Positions 35,581 through 49,100 of a stretch of DNA of 64,000 nt are shown here, piece by piece (the first letter of the stretch is position 1; every line of letters begins with the position of its first letter). Both the position numbers and the translations under genes were made by a program. Below the pieces are notes generated by a model. It searched no databases, was not told the DNA's origin, and saw only the letters and a list, made by a program, of their open reading frames with translations. Origin of the DNA: Dillenia suffruticosa (taxonomy: Eukaryota > Streptophyta > Magnoliopsida > Dilleniales > Dilleniaceae); assembly GCA_033439265.1 (NCBI GenBank), contig JAVTVX010000017.1, forward strand, positions 5,427,001-5,491,000. The letters are read 5' to 3'.

Positions 35581-36977
35581 CAAAGCCTTAAAATCATGTA
35601 AAGATCATGTGCTAAATAGAAACAGCAGCCAAAGGCTAAGGCTAAGGCTAAGGACACGATTGATGCCTAACGTATACACCCAAGTCAAAGTGGGGCTAAT
35701 TTTTTTTCTTTTTTATTATTTGAAATCCGCTTTTAATCTTTTTGGATGTGCAGAATGGTCCTACAAAAAGAAGACCAATAGGTTCATTACGTGCACATGT
35801 GATGGTGGGTCAGTGCCTTGCCAAATTTACAGGTCAGTGTTAGGGCTATCCTGCATCAAAATTGGCCTTTGCTCAAATGTTCTTGATATTTGGATTAATT
35901 TGATTTTTCATGTTTTTTTTCACCGTCGGATATCCTGGTTGCTCTTATTAATCCGGGACGCACTATGGGTTTGGCTCTCTCACTTGTTATTTTTCTATTT
36001 TCAAAACTCAAATTTGAAATCGAAATCTTGATTAAGGGGATCTAATATCCGATCGTTATTTTCGTCAAAGATATTTCTTTTTAATTTTTTCTTTAAAATC
36101 CTATTTTCGTTGTTCACACTCATCTTCTCTCTCTCTCTCTCTTATGTAAAGCAACTTAACATGCTCTCTTTCTTTGTGGATGGGGACTTCATCTTCATAT
36201 GTTCAATGCCACTCTAATTAGCTTGCCAAACAAGGGCAGAGGAGCTGAGTTCCCATCAAGGACTAGTCCAGCGAGAGGGGTAGAGATTTAAGTAACTTTG
36301 GGTGGATTGTCTTCTGGCATAGATGGTCCTCGTTCATATGATGTGCTCAATTGGTTAGGTATTTGAAGCCAAAAATAAATAAATAAGTAAAATTGAAAAC
36401 GACGAGAAATATGTTAAAGCATTTTAAATAACAAGTCGTTTCCTAGGAAGGCAGTACAAGTTTTTTCTCCAATACATTCGATGGGAGATATATTTTTGGT
36501 TGGATTTTTTAAACATAATCGAAAATTTCTTAACGCGACTAAGTTAATTCAATTAATAATATTTTTAAAATTAAACCAAAGGTTTAAAAAATTGTTTTTG
36601 AGATTTAATCATTTTTCACAAAGGAATAATATTAGATAGACCATATGAATAAAAAATCTGAATAGACTAAATTTGTACGGCGATCGATTTTAATACGTTT
36701 TTATTATTTTTTTAATTGAGTCATAAAATATTTTAATTAATTCAAGATTATTTAAATTTAAAATTTTTGATATTTTTTATTAATATTTTAACTATATGTA
36801 TTTTATGATTTTTAACTTATTTAGTTAATGTAATATTAAAACCTATATTTTCTTTATAATACTTTTCAAAATAACTTCATTTTCATTTAGCAGGGGAAAA
36901 TAGCTAGCATGATAAGGGGTGTAGGAGAGGGCAGAAAGCCGCAATACGAGAATTAAAAGATGATGATCGGTGATGCC

Positions 36978-37175
36978 GTATTTTTTTTCTTTATTATTGA
37001 TATTCATAATTATATTCTAATTAATTTAATTTAAATATTTATAAAACGTTATTAAATGACGATGTTAATATAATATTTTTTATTTTTAAATTTTAAATTC
37101 ATTATATAAAAAAATTAAATTTAAAATTTGATTAAAAAATTTAATATCCATTCTATTAAATCCATTGTCGGCCGG
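36978..37175 (-). mobile_element. Diverged SINE copy, minus orientation
   Basis: It shares the order of AT-rich landmarks with the minus-strand copy at 53940-54115: CTAATTAATTTAATTTAAAT, then TTTTTATTTTTAAATTTTAA, then ATTAAAAAATTTA and ATTAAATC. A T run at its left edge (36981-36988) would be the reversed A tail. Boundaries are approximate and no clean target duplication was found. Confidence 0.45.
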
Positions 37176-37271
37176 TAACGAGAGAATTCCCTGATGAATG
37201 CAAGGGAAAAATCGAGGAATAATTTTGAGAGGAAGAGAGGCTTCAATAGATCAATTTTGGAAAGCCAGTTG

Positions 37272-37283
37272 TCACACGTGTGA
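37272..37283. promoter_or_regulatory. Palindromic G-box TCACACGTGTGA
   Basis: A perfect 12-bp palindrome centred on CACGTG, about 970 bp upstream of the LAX3-type start codon. G-boxes are bound by plant bHLH and bZIP factors; function here is inferred only from the motif. Confidence 0.4.
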
Positions 37284-37532
37284 GACTAATCATGTTTAGC
37301 ACCACCAAACGAAGACCCTCCCTTCTTGGCTAATCATCATTCTCACCATCTTAAAACATTTCCCACCATTCATCACTAATCAGCCTACGTGGCGCTTTTC
37401 GACAAATAAAAGGCTAATATTTAGTGGGCCAGCCCGCTCGTGCATTGCAGTTTAACCTAGGCCCACCACCTCCTTCCCCAAGCCCAAGAATAGGAAAGAA
37501 ACTCAATTAAACCGTTAAAGGAACCTAACAAC

Positions 37533-37745
37533 TACTTTCTTTTTTTTATTATACCGACCGGTATCTAAAATCATATTTAAACTAATTTAATCTGAAATTT
37601 ATAATAATCTATTTAAGAGACTACCATCCTAATATAGTCTGCTATATGCATAAGTCACGAATCAAATTCAAAATTTTGATTAAGGGATATAATGTCATAC
37701 TCTAATAGATCAATTGATCATTAGTCAAATCAATACCTTCGTAGT
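37533..37745 (-). mobile_element. SINE copy, minus orientation
   Basis: Read on the minus strand, the order is TTTGAATTTGATTCGTGACT (B-box region), TGGTAGTCTCTTAAATAG, AGATTAAATTAG, then AGATACCGGTCGGTATAATA and an A-rich tail. The same series is seen in the plus-strand element at 58519-58710, so this is the same SINE family. No unambiguous target duplication was found. Confidence 0.65.
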
Positions 37746-38173
37746 GCAAATGGAGCATAATAATTCTATAACATGACAATAAATAATTAAGCTTATAATT
37801 TGTGTCCCCATGCATATATGCAGAATTTTATATCCATAAAATTTTTATAACCGATAAAGTCCTATATAATAATTATCATTTTTATAAGATAAAATTATAA
37901 AATGAACACTAACAAATATGTTACAAATAAAATTTGATTTGAATATCTTAAAAAATTATAAATTAGTGTTGTGTCCTCTATATTATTTTTTTGAAAGGAA
38001 AAAAAAAATGAAGCCCCACATAACCTTGGTACCCAATCACGTTCCAAAAGTGACCTAAGCTCTAGGTCACCATTGGGTGACAATGTGAATAACTGTACTT
38101 TAATAATTTAGAAGATATGAAAGAGGGGAAGCGTGGGAAAGAGGAGAGAAAGAAAGCATTTACTCTATCTATT

Positions 38174-38180
38174 TATAAAA
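38174..38180 (+). promoter_or_regulatory. TATA box of the LAX3-type gene
   Basis: TATAAAA lies 69 bp upstream of the start codon. The usual spacing of about 30 bp places transcription start near 38205, giving a short leader of roughly 45 bases. Confidence 0.5.
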
Positions 38181-38248
38181 ACTTTGCAACACAATCGTTG
38201 TCTCCCTCCCTATCAACCACACCAACTGTGTACTCTACTAGTATAACA

Positions 38249-40542
38249 ATGGCATCCGAGAAAGTTGAGACCGTCATCGCCGGAAACTACCTCGAGATGG
38301 AGGAGAATGGAGGAGATGATACCAAGTCCACCAAGAGCAAGTTATCAACATGGTTTTGGCATGGTGGCTCGGTCTATGATGCATGGTTTAGCTGTGCTTC
38401 TAATCAGGTCTATCAGAGTGACTTGCCCTTAGTAACTCGTATGATTTTTTTGTCACTGAGTCAATTGTTGTCGCTTTGTTGAGTGTAGGTAGCACAAGTG
38501 CTTCTTACGCTGCCTTACTCCTTCTCCCAACTAGGAATGCTATCTGGGATTCTATTTCAACTCTTCTATGGGCTAATGGGAAGCTGGACAGCTTACCTTA
38601 TTAGTGTACTATATGTTGAATATAGGACAAGAAAGGAGAGAGAGAAGGTTGATTTTAGAAATCATGTAATTCAGGTACTGTTCCATAACGAGCTCTCTGT
38701 TTGTTTACAGAGGAATTTAAATTTCTTTTTCTTTTTATGAACAAAAAATAAGCACTTACAAGGTTGCAATTGTGTATGCAGTGGTTTGAAGTTCTTGATG
38801 GGTTGTTGGGAAAACATTGGAGGAATGTTGGTCTATTTTTCAACTGCACATTTCTTCTTTTTGGATCTGTAATTCAGCTAATTGCTTGTGCAAGGTACCC
38901 TCTGTGTGTGTATGTGAGAGAGAGAGAGAGAGAGAGAGAGGCGCTTTTTCACAAAAAAGACTTGGAACGTTTTCCATGAATTTGTGTCATGCAAACATTG
39001 GAAAATTTGCAGATTATGCAAACTTTTTTTACAGGCAAATCTGTCATATTCAAGTGCTATTGAAGGTCATAAACTTTGAATAGCATACTCAAAAATAAAA
39101 TAATTATGTTGTTTGACAGAACTAAATGAATTGTTTAATTTTGAGGCACTGATTTTTCCTTTCATTTTTTGGGTTCCTCTCTATGATTGCAGTAATATAT
39201 ACTACATTAATGACAATCTGGACAAGAGAACATGGACATACATCTTCGGTGCCTGCTGTGCGACAACAGTTTTCATCCCTTCATTTCACAACTACAGGAT
39301 TTGGTCATTCTTAGGCCTTTTGATGACTACTTACACTGCTTGGTATCTTACAATTGCTTCCCTCATCCATGGACAGGTAAAAGATGCTTCCCACTCCCAA
39401 TACAATTAGAATACTAAAACATCCGAGTTAAAGTCTATGTTTGGCATGGTTTCCTTTTCCAAGGAAAATGCCATTTTTTAGGTTATAATCGGCAAAGTGC
39501 TAAAGTGATTCAATTTCTTACTGTATTTTACAAGGTTGAGGGAGTGAAGCACTCGGGCCCAACAAAATTGGTACTCTACTTCACTGGGGCTACCAATATT
39601 CTATATACCTTTGGTGGTCATGCTGTCACAGTGTAAGTGGTCCATAAAATTAAGAAATTCCAAATCCAAATTTAATGCACTATTTCATAAAACAAAATTT
39701 GATTAATTTGCAGGGAAATAATGCATGCGATGTGGAAGCCACAAAAGTTCAAGTTAATATACTTGATGGCAACCCTTTATGTGCTAACCCTAACCTTACC
39801 ATCAGCGAGTGCTGTTTATTGGGCCTTTGGAGATTTGCTCCTCAACCATGCCAATGCGCTTTCTTTGCTTCCAAGAAGTGGCTTCAGAGACACTGCTGTC
39901 ATTCTCATGCTCATTCATCAGGTCCTGATCTTATGCTTATGGAACAAAATTTTCGATTATAACTTTTTATCGTCTAATACAGTTTGTTTTGCGCATGTAA
40001 CAGTTCATAACATTTGGATTTGCCTGCACTCCTCTGTACTTTGTGTGGGAGAAATTCATCCGAGTTCATAACACCAAGAGCATATGCAAGAGGGCTGTGG
40101 CAAGACTCCCAGTTGTGATTCCCATTTGGTTTCTTGCAATAATTTTTCCATTTTTTGGCCCCATTAATTCTACTGTTGGATCGCTTCTGGTCAGCTTTAC
40201 AGTTTACATAATTCCTGCATTAGCCCATATGGTGACTTTTGCCACTGCATCAGCTAGAGAGGTAAAAACGTTTAATCTTTATGAATAATCACATTTGCTT
40301 TTGCTAACTTTAATGTATGCACTAATTAATTGTTGGGTATTAAACAGAATGCAGTAGAGAGACCACCAAGAATTGTAGGAGGATGGGCAGGAATGTTTTC
40401 CATGAATGCATTTGTGGTTGGATGGGTTTTGGTGGTTGGATTTGGCTTTGGTGGGTGGGCAAGTCTGCTTAATTTTATACACCAGATCGACTCATTTGGT
40501 CTGTTCACCAAGTGTTACCAGTGTCCTCCTCGCAAAGCTTGA
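38249..40542 (+). CDS. LAX3: AUX1/LAX auxin influx carrier, LAX3-type, eight exons
   Basis: Exons are 38249-38407, 38489-38674, 38782-38894, 39193-39376, 39535-39632, 39714-39921, 40004-40261 and 40348-40542, giving 466 residues. Every junction is GT-AG and keeps frame. The protein imports auxin across the plasma membrane with protons (amino acid/auxin permease family). Diagnostic segments are FWHGGSVYDAWFSCASNQ (residues ~36-53), VAQVLLTLPYSFSQLGML, CASNIYYINDNLDKRTWTY, GATNILYTFGGHAVTVEI, LPSASAVYWAFGD and HQFITFGFACTPLYFVWEK. The start MASEKVETVIAGNYLEME and the short tail KCYQCPPRKA favour LAX3 over AUX1, LAX1 or LAX2. No disruption was seen, and a (GA)n tract (38916-38940) lies in intron 3. 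In Arabidopsis, LAX3 acts in lateral-root emergence and vascular patterning; the same role here is inferred. Confidence 0.97.
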
Positions 40543-42079
40543 GCATAGACCTTCATTTTCACCATCTGAAGAGACAAAAAAGAAAAGAGTTATGATACAT
40601 ATTTGTAAGTGTGTAAAGAGAGATTGGCTTTTGTAATATTTTTGGTTTCTTTTTTTTCCATTTTTCACTTATTTGGGTCACCCTTCGTAATAGGTTTTGT
40701 AACTTGTGTGATTTGAAGTAATGCACCTCCCTTTAATCCCATCAGAATTCTTCTCATTCTCACCAACCTCTTTGCAAATTGCTTATTGTTATTCGTGATA
40801 TTTATAGAAACATATAAGCTTTCAATAATTAAAAAATCTAAGTCTAACCACTACCATAATTTGTCTACTCTACTAAAATCAACTAAATTTTATTATAATT
40901 AACACAATTACAATAAAATTTCTCTCATCTCATAATTTAAAATCTAATTATAATCAAATCCCCCGTTGTCAAAATTCTCTCTGTCTATCCGATCCGAACC
41001 ACAACACAAAACCCAACTAATATTTTCTTTTTTTAAAAGAGAATAATTTGCTTAAAAAGTAAAGTATATTTATTCGCTTTGCTAATCGATCTAAAATTTT
41101 AATAATTTTTTTCTACCAAAAAATTATTTTTTATTTTTATATATTTGGGTTAGATGAAAAGATAAAAAATAAAAAAAATAAAAAAAAATAAAAAAAAAAT
41201 AAAAAAAACTCAAATGACAAAAATAAGTGTGCTCAGCCTTGAGTTAAATGACAATTAGAAGCCAAATCAAAATATATAAGAGAGACCCTCAACTCTCATT
41301 TTGAACAATTCACAATTATTTAAAAGGTTTGAAAATTATTGTATTAATCAATTAATAAAGACACTTTTCAAGTGCTTTAAATTCTAATTTTTCATTGATT
41401 TTTTAGTTAAGTTGTATTTAAACAAAAGTTCTCCGATCAATTAATGACGCATTTGATAATTATAGAAAATTAGATTTAAACAATAAACCAATAACAAATA
41501 AGCATAGAGATTGAAATAGCTTAATCAAAGGCAAATGTCATTGGAATTAGAAGGATAATGATTAATGGGTTATCACCAACATTTTTAGCCAGATTTGTAA
41601 AGGATTTCCCCTATTAATTTTGCAGATTGATAGCGAAAGTACGGAGGGTTTTCGTGCTATGGCCCGGGATTTAGGGCACCAACTCACTAAAATCAGGACC
41701 TAAAGTAATTAAGGAGACCCCATCTGATGTACTTGGTACACATGAAGATTGGTTTTAGGGGTCCATGGTCATGGTGTGTTCATGATGACTTCCACACCTT
41801 TCGTTACTAAAGTGACTTCCTACCATTGGTCACCGACTTGATAAAGGAAAATGGTCAGAATGTGGAAAGGGTTTTGCAGAAAAGTATTCACTGCTAAACC
41901 AGATAAAAATGCCACCCCATCTCTTCAATTCCTAAAGCCACTTCCTACTTTCATGGCCAAACGAAAATGAAACTTCAAATAATTATATATATCTAGATGA
42001 GAGAGAGGAAAGAGATTAAGATATATAAATGTGATAATATAATCTAAATGATATTATTAAAAATAAGTATTTCATCAAC

Positions 42080-42248
42080 AAACAATTGATCCAGTAGAAT
42101 GAGATATTAAAATTTTTAATTAAATATCTGATTTAAAAATTAGAAATGAAAAAAATGACGTTAAAAAATCACTTCTATATAGAACTCTCGTAAAAGTTTA
42201 TATTGAATTAGTCGAAATATGATTATGAGTAATTACAGTGAAAAAAAA
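42080..42248 (+). mobile_element. Diverged SINE copy
   Basis: The order AATTGATCCAGTAGAATGAG, TTTTTAATTAAATATCTGAT, CTCTCGTAAAAG, TTGAATTAGTCGAAATATGA, GAGTAATTACAGTGAAAAAA parallels the minus-strand element at 37533-37745. It is strongly diverged, boundaries are approximate, and no target duplication was seen. Confidence 0.45.
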
Positions 42249-43463
42249 TCCAACCCAAAGGGTAGATAGTCGCAGAAGTGCAATCCTAAAGACAATAATA
42301 TTGCATACCATATGATTCAATCCCTTCAAAGATTTTCTTCCAGATAAATATTATTTTAAAATTTGAATAGCAATATTCTAAGAAGACGGGGTCATGGAAT
42401 GGGCATTGGTGGGAATAGCATTGCACATGATCAGTTTTGAGGTGTGGAGGCCACCAACATTTCCTTTGATGCTTTCCAAGATAACATCCTGTCCTGTCTG
42501 GCCTATGCCATAGGATGTTTTAATCATTATTTCCTTCTCATATGCTATCATCAAATTCCGCTCCTAAGAAAAGAAAAAAAATTGTGCTTGACCGGTCGAC
42601 ATTTATTCACGTTCAATATAAAGTCCTCGTCAACATCAGCCTTCACCCACAATTCCAAAGCAAAAACAAATAAATCTAAATTTTTTTTTTTGCAATTTTC
42701 ATATTTATTTAGTTTTTCAATAATTATTAATTATTTCTATCATAAATAAAAAATAAAAATTTATAAGTATTAATATTAAAGAATTGTTGAATGACCCAAT
42801 TAAGGATGGCTCAGAAATTAACATAAATTTTGGTTTCATTTTGGATTCATCTGTCCTAATTCCTACCATAAACATTGGAAACTCAAAGTTTGAATTGTAA
42901 TAAATCGTTTGTTTGCATTCATGTTGTAGGGTTGCAATGCGAGGAATCAGATCTTGGTTGATGACTGAGACCTAGTCTCTAATGTCGTGTGAAGATCAAA
43001 AAGTGTGGACAAGGTACACATGGCTGTGTTGCAGCGGGATTCGTTTGCCAATTTTGCACTTTGGCATTTGACACTAGCTCAGACAAATGTCATGTCATGT
43101 GAAACTACTTGTGCCATTATTTAGTTGGACTAAACCTATTACCCTTTTTTCCCCCTTTTTTTTTTGGGGGGGGGGGGTAAGCGTTTGCAAATTCCAATTC
43201 TTACTACTTACCATACTCGATGACGGAGAACTATGCACATCTCTCTCCCTCATATCTAACAAACAATGCCATATATTATATAATATGTCACAACAAAATG
43301 ATACGATATTCCTATTAAGAACGAGGAAGGGCATCCCAAACTACGAAAAGGTAATAAAATGGGGTCATTCCCTTCTTTCTTCTTTTTCTTTCGCGGTGAT
43401 CTAAAAGAAAAGAAAAGAAGAAAGTTGACCTTTCATCAAAAAAGTTTTGGAAGTGCCGTTGAT

Positions 43464-43466
<3 letters not shown>

Positions 43467-43534
<68 letters not shown>
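43467..43534. repeat. (TC)34 microsatellite
   Basis: A pure TC run of 68 bases, the longest uninterrupted simple repeat in the window. It is translated as a repetitive Arg-Glu frame on the other strand, which is not a gene. Confidence 0.97.
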
Positions 43535-43538
<4 letters not shown>

Positions 43539-44940
43539 CTACAAGAAGATACGTGCCTTAGTTTTGAAAAAATGAAAAAGCTTTAATGAGTTGATGTTCG
43601 GGTTCTTCGAGACTTGTCCCCACCGTCAAAAATTGCTCCCACAAAAAATTAAATTAAAAATAAATATTAAGAATAGCAAGTCAAACCAACGACCCAGAAA
43701 AAAAGAAAGAACCTAATTATATGTGATTTGAACCGAGAAATAAATGGATATTGACATTAAAGAAAGTGAACCTTTGAAGTCTTGGCGGGTATCACGAAAT
43801 CCTAAGGCCGTATCTAGGAGTACCTTTGGTAAACTGAAACATAAGCTGCCGGCCGATATTTGAATAGGAGACACATTTTATCACAATACGTAAGCGTTCA
43901 TAACGAACAGGCTTTTCGTTTCGGAGTCCCAAAACAAACTCCCATCACTCACTTAATTCCACCAGCACCCTCTAGGAAAGAATTGGGCTGTGGTGGGAGC
44001 TTCAAAGAGCAATGAATGTGATTAGGTCAAAGCTTTACAGCTATGAAGAAAAAAGGTTCTAAATTCCAAAGTTGCCAAGGGCATAGGAGTAGACCGATAT
44101 ACAATCAATCACGTGATGTATGAAACCAAGTTATCCACTTCCTTGAATGAAAGGCAATGTGATCTCACATTAGAGACAGAGGCCATATAATTGCAGGATG
44201 GCAATCCAGGCTTCATTTGATTGGACAAATTTTATAAAACAATCACCGAGTAATGGTACCAAAACTAAAATGTCTGTACAACTTACCTGGTGAGGGATGT
44301 CTCTAAAACTTAGGACTACGCACAAGATTTACTGTCCCGTGAAGGGACAAAAAAAATCCTCATCTCAACATTACTCAATCAAATTGTTATAGACAGACTA
44401 TGGAACCTGATAGGATCCGCATTGAGAGCATTTTTTAGCTGCTCCGAATTCATTTGAGAAAAGAGAGTTATGTCCAGAACAGATTATACACCAATCAGCC
44501 GTTAGGAGCAGAAAGAATCACGAATCTATCTTATCAGCACAACCCCGGATGTGCACTGCTTGTCAGTTCATTCTAGTCTGGGAGGCAAACAACATAACTT
44601 CCATTTTCGTGCTCTTGTTTTTCATGGCATCTTAGCTGTTCAAAATCCCAAGAGTCATTCGAAGGAAAAGAGCTAAGACTGGAGTCATGGGGAAGAAAGA
44701 CCTAATAACACGATAATCCGATGCACCATTATGATAACCCGAGGCACTCATTTAAAGAAATCAGTTTTAGTGGCACATCCTTCTTTCTCCCCCTTTTTTT
44801 CTTTAAAAAATCAGAGATAAAACTGCTTTCTTCGTGATACTAGACAAATTAATTGCAGAAATGGAACATGAAAAAATGAAAGCACCATTATGTCAAAAAC
44901 AACACTCACATGAGAGGAATCCGGGTGTGGTCGTCCGTTA

Positions 44941-46150
44941 TTTTTTTTTTTTTATTTCATTTCGTGCAACTTTTCTTTTTTTATTTCTTTTCGTTCGCAT
45001 CCTTTTTTTATTAGGATGTCCCTGCATGGTCCCTAAGTGGTACTCCCCCTTTTCTTACCACAACTTCATTCAAATCCTTTTTTTTTTTGTGTAGCTTCTT
45101 CTTTTTTTTTTTTTTTTCGTTTATGTCCTTTTTTTTAATGTCCCTGCTTAGTCGTTTCATGTTTTTGGGACTTAGAATTTTTTTTCATTCAAATCCTTTT
45201 ACTTTTTCGTTTTGACCCCTGTTTTATCTTTTGGAGACCACGATTTTTTATTTTTTTTTTCATTCACTCTTTGATCTTTTTTTTTTTTTACTTCGTCCAC
45301 TACTTTTTTTACCATAGTTTTTTTTTTCATTCACATCCTTTTTTCGTACAGTTTCTTTTTTTATTTAAATTCATTCACGACTTTTTTTTGGATGTCCCTA
45401 ATTGGTTGTCATATATTTTTTTTCGTTCTTGTCCTTTTTATTGGGGATGTCCCTATTTGATTGTCCCATATTTTTGGGATTCTGTATTTTTTTCATTCAA
45501 ATGCTTACACTTTTTCGTTTTAACACGGTGTGTCTTTTTTTTTTCTCCTTGTTTGGGTCCTCAACCTCTTGGGAACTACAATTTTCTTTTTTTTTTTTTT
45601 TCTATTTAGGTCTTTGCTTTTTTTACCCATTTTTTTCCTTTGGGATCCTATTTTTTTTCATTCAACTTTTTACACTTTTTCGTTTTGACCCGATTTTTTT
45701 TTCGCTTGGGTTCTTCATCTTTTTTAGACTACCGTTTTTTAATTTTTTTTCATTTAGATCTTTGCTCTTTCTTTTTTACAGAATTTTTTTTCTTAGGTCG
45801 TTTGTCTTTTTTAGATATAGATTTTCCCTCTTTTTTGGTTCCGCTTGTCCATTTAAGTTTTTATTTTTTTAATCCATATTTTTCACCTTAATCCTTCGTC
45901 TATTTTGAACAAAAGTTTTTTTTTCCCTTTTTTTACCTCACGGATAGTAGTCTTTTTATTTTCCGACCATAGTTTTTATTTTTTCATTTAAATCCTTTTT
46001 TTTTTACCTTTTTAATTCTTCGCTTTTTTTTTTTAAAAATTAAAATTTTCTCCTTTTTTGAGCCCATAGTCGTCCCTTTAGTTCTATTATCTTTTTACTC
46101 CACATATTACCTTTTTTTATCTGATTCATTGTCTTTTTTAGGAGTCTAAT
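44941..46150. repeat. Pyrimidine-rich degenerate higher-order repeat
   Basis: About 1.2 kb of strongly T-rich plus strand in which several phrases recur with variation. TTTTTTTCATTCAAAT is seen near 45059, 45178, 45488 and 45652. ACTTTTTCGTTTTGACCC is seen near 45200, with variants near 45508 and 45675. GATGTCCCT is seen near 45015, 45391 and 45447. TTTTTGGGA is seen near 45164 and 45473. This looks like a decayed satellite or a retroelement region rich in short imperfect repeats. Phe-rich frames here are artefacts. Confidence 0.65.
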
Positions 46151-49100
46151 GTTCCAACTATTTTTTTTTCGATCACTGATATACGTTATATTTTTCATTA
46201 ATTTAAATGATAATTTAGTTCAGATATTAAATTAGTTATAAATATAACAAATGCTTATATAGTGACAAAATGCAATTCATATCTTGTGGACACCACACAC
46301 GTCTGCGCAGGCCAGTAACTAGTAATATGTAAGGAACCATCGTTGTTTAGAAAAGCTTTGCCTCTCCGAAACCTTAACAAGTTTAAGGTTGCCTGATGAA
46401 TTCATCCACACTACGGAATTCTTTTTGTGTCTTTGATTCTTTTTCCACATGAGGGCTATGATACCTATTTGTACCACTTCGATGGGAAGTTGGGAGGGTT
46501 CCAACAGCTGATTTTTCACTTTGGGTGGGGTTTGTTAACCCTAAGTTTATTAATTGCTGAAGGAGCAAAACAAACAAGGATATTTGCACTTCTGCTTGGT
46601 TTTGAATACACGTTATTCCTCATTTACACCCTTGGTATTGGAACTAAATTACAAATGAGTTCAATTTATTAAAATGAACTTAACAGCAGAGTTCAATGAT
46701 TGAAAAATAATAAATAAAACGTAAAAACCCATTTACCAAATTATTCCTAAATTTCCTCCATTTACAATTAATTAGGATAAAATAAACATTTAAATAGAAA
46801 GTCAAACGAACACTACAAACTCTAGTGGTGCTTAAATTCCACTTTTTTTTTATGGATTTATGTGGATCTCATTTATATCCGCATCCAAGCATACAACCAT
46901 ATCCCGTAATTATACATAGATAAGTGACACAAAACCCACCAGACCCATTACTGCCATACTGCAATTGTCTCACAAGTATGGATAATTCATTATTCTACCG
47001 CCAACAAGTTAATTCCTTACGACTACGACCAAACAGGTTGTGCCTCTGTACTTCAGCACAAATTGCACTGGTTTGATCTGCCACCATGGATTAGAATTTG
47101 GAAACAGTCTCCTAAAGGAAGAATACGACAAACTCTTCAAACATATACTTTTTGCGAGAGTTAAGTCTAAAGCACTCGAAAGAGGAATTTCTTTCCCAAT
47201 AATTACAAATACCAATAATACCTTGAGACAACTAGACTTCTTCAGTGTTAGGGCATATGGCTGAAGTTAACTCATCTTATTCTTAAAGATCCTATATGCA
47301 GGTTTATAAGCATGCAGGCAAAGAAATTTCTTCATATAGGCTAAAGTACTATCATGATCCGTGCCATCATCAACGAGTGGAGATCAATCATAAATTCTAT
47401 AGCCACAAGTAAAATGCCCATGATGGCAAAAAGAAATAAATGCAGCAGGTACATGTATTTGTTTTGTGCATGTGTGAAAGACATCCTAATTGTATCTTCA
47501 TAACACTGCTAAAGTTAAAAAGGGGTGAATTTACAATCTTCCAACCAATTTGTGTTCAAGTCTGACATAATGTTCTACAAGAAATGATCCTTTCCATTGG
47601 TCTTCTAACAGACACTTGTGATTTGCAAATTCATAACCATTGTACAAAGATGTTGGCTCCCAATAAATCCAACCAATTCCATCCACATTCCAAACTTAAT
47701 TTTGCCACGTTTGGAGGCCTAAATATACCAGTCTATCCCCACCCCCACCAAAAAAAAAAAAAAAACAAAAAGACCCAAACATACACATTAGCCAAACACA
47801 AGAAATGAAAAGAAAATGCAAAGAATGCTCCATGGACCAATATAAACATCGTACGGCCAACAACTTCCCCAAAAATCTCAATTAAAATTAGACCCAAAGA
47901 AATAATCAAAGAAGAATTGGATGTCTATCTCAAATATGCATTCTAGAATAACAAAGCATAAATAGGAACCAAAAGTGCCCCTCATTATGGCAATTTACCA
48001 ATGCAGGGAACATATCTTTGATCATAGAATTTTCACTTTCCAAAACAGAACAACTTTCTTCTAGTTAAAAAAAAAAGAACTAGGTTAGAAGGTCACTCCC
48101 ACATGTTCAGCACTATAAATCAAAGTATGCTATATGCAAAACAAATTATAGACATGCCCAGTTTTGTACAAAGAATCAAAAGGAGGATTACGTAAAGATG
48201 AGGAGAAAAAGAAAGATTTCAGCTGTCATCATAGAGAAGTTGAACTAAAACTTGTATCTACGAGTAGAAAATGACAACCTTTGGTAGTTGAAATGAACAT
48301 AAAAAAAATGCAAACTTTTAAAATCAACACACCAACTCTTCATACGGACTGAAACATGGCTAGAAAGAGAGAAATTGCAGCAATCATACATCTAAAACTG
48401 AAAAGCAACATTTATGTACTAACAAAGTTGACAACGGCCGTGACAACATAGACTAACCACCAAACTAAGTAAACCTAGCTCTTCATTGCAAAAACAACGA
48501 TTATGAATTTAAGTAAGTTCACCATGTATCTCCATATCATAAACCTATGCTTTGCTTTTGGTTGGGATATACAGGAAATCAATTAGCCTCTCAATGAACA
48601 GAGAAAAACACTCAGTAGCTATAGTCCATTGTGGCATTTCAGGGAAGTAGTAGGGGGGGGGGGGGAGAATATATTAAGAAGCCAAAAGTGACCACAAGAC
48701 AAACCCAAGTGTTGAAACCAGTCAACAAGTGGGAGATCAAAGTGTAGAAGGACAGGACCATTTGACAGCGAGTCATCAGTATTTGCCACTTTCTTATCTC
48801 TGATCCATGTAAATCAAATTGGCCCCAAAAGTATAAGGTATATGAGAAATATAACCCCACTTGCAACTTGGCTTTCTTTTTTGCTATTTAATTGTTTTCT
48901 TTTAGATGAATAACACAGAACCTGTGTAACTGGCTCTTATTTTTTCATTGGGATATTAGAGAAATCCACTACTTAAAATAATAATAATAATAATAAAATT
49001 TAGAAAAATCTTTGAACAAAGTAATGTTGTTGAATTTGTGGTGTGAAAAAGATCATTATAAGGTTTATCCACAGAGACAGACGACAGAAACTCCATATCT

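Larger units (their letters stand above)
35600..38160. other. Intergenic DNA upstream of the LAX3-type gene
   Basis: Contains the short AAGGCT repeats at 35632-35652, a (TC)n run at 36127-36142, and the two SINE copies listed separately. It also includes the promoter region of the auxin carrier. No additional coding region was recognised. Confidence 0.5.
40545..44935. other. Intergenic DNA, no gene recognised
   Basis: The first 200 bases are the likely 3' UTR of the auxin carrier. After that the sequence is AT-rich with A-rich blocks (41160-41210). It contains a SINE copy, a long (TC)n tract and a 12-base G run (43166-43177), the first two listed separately. No frame with a family signature was found. 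Confidence 0.5.

Noticed and set aside
43315..43536. Arg-Glu repeat frame
   Set aside because: Translation of a pure (TC)n microsatellite.
45271..45891. Phe-rich frames up to 156 codons
   Set aside because: Translation of a T-rich degenerate repeat; no domain and no plausible gene structure.
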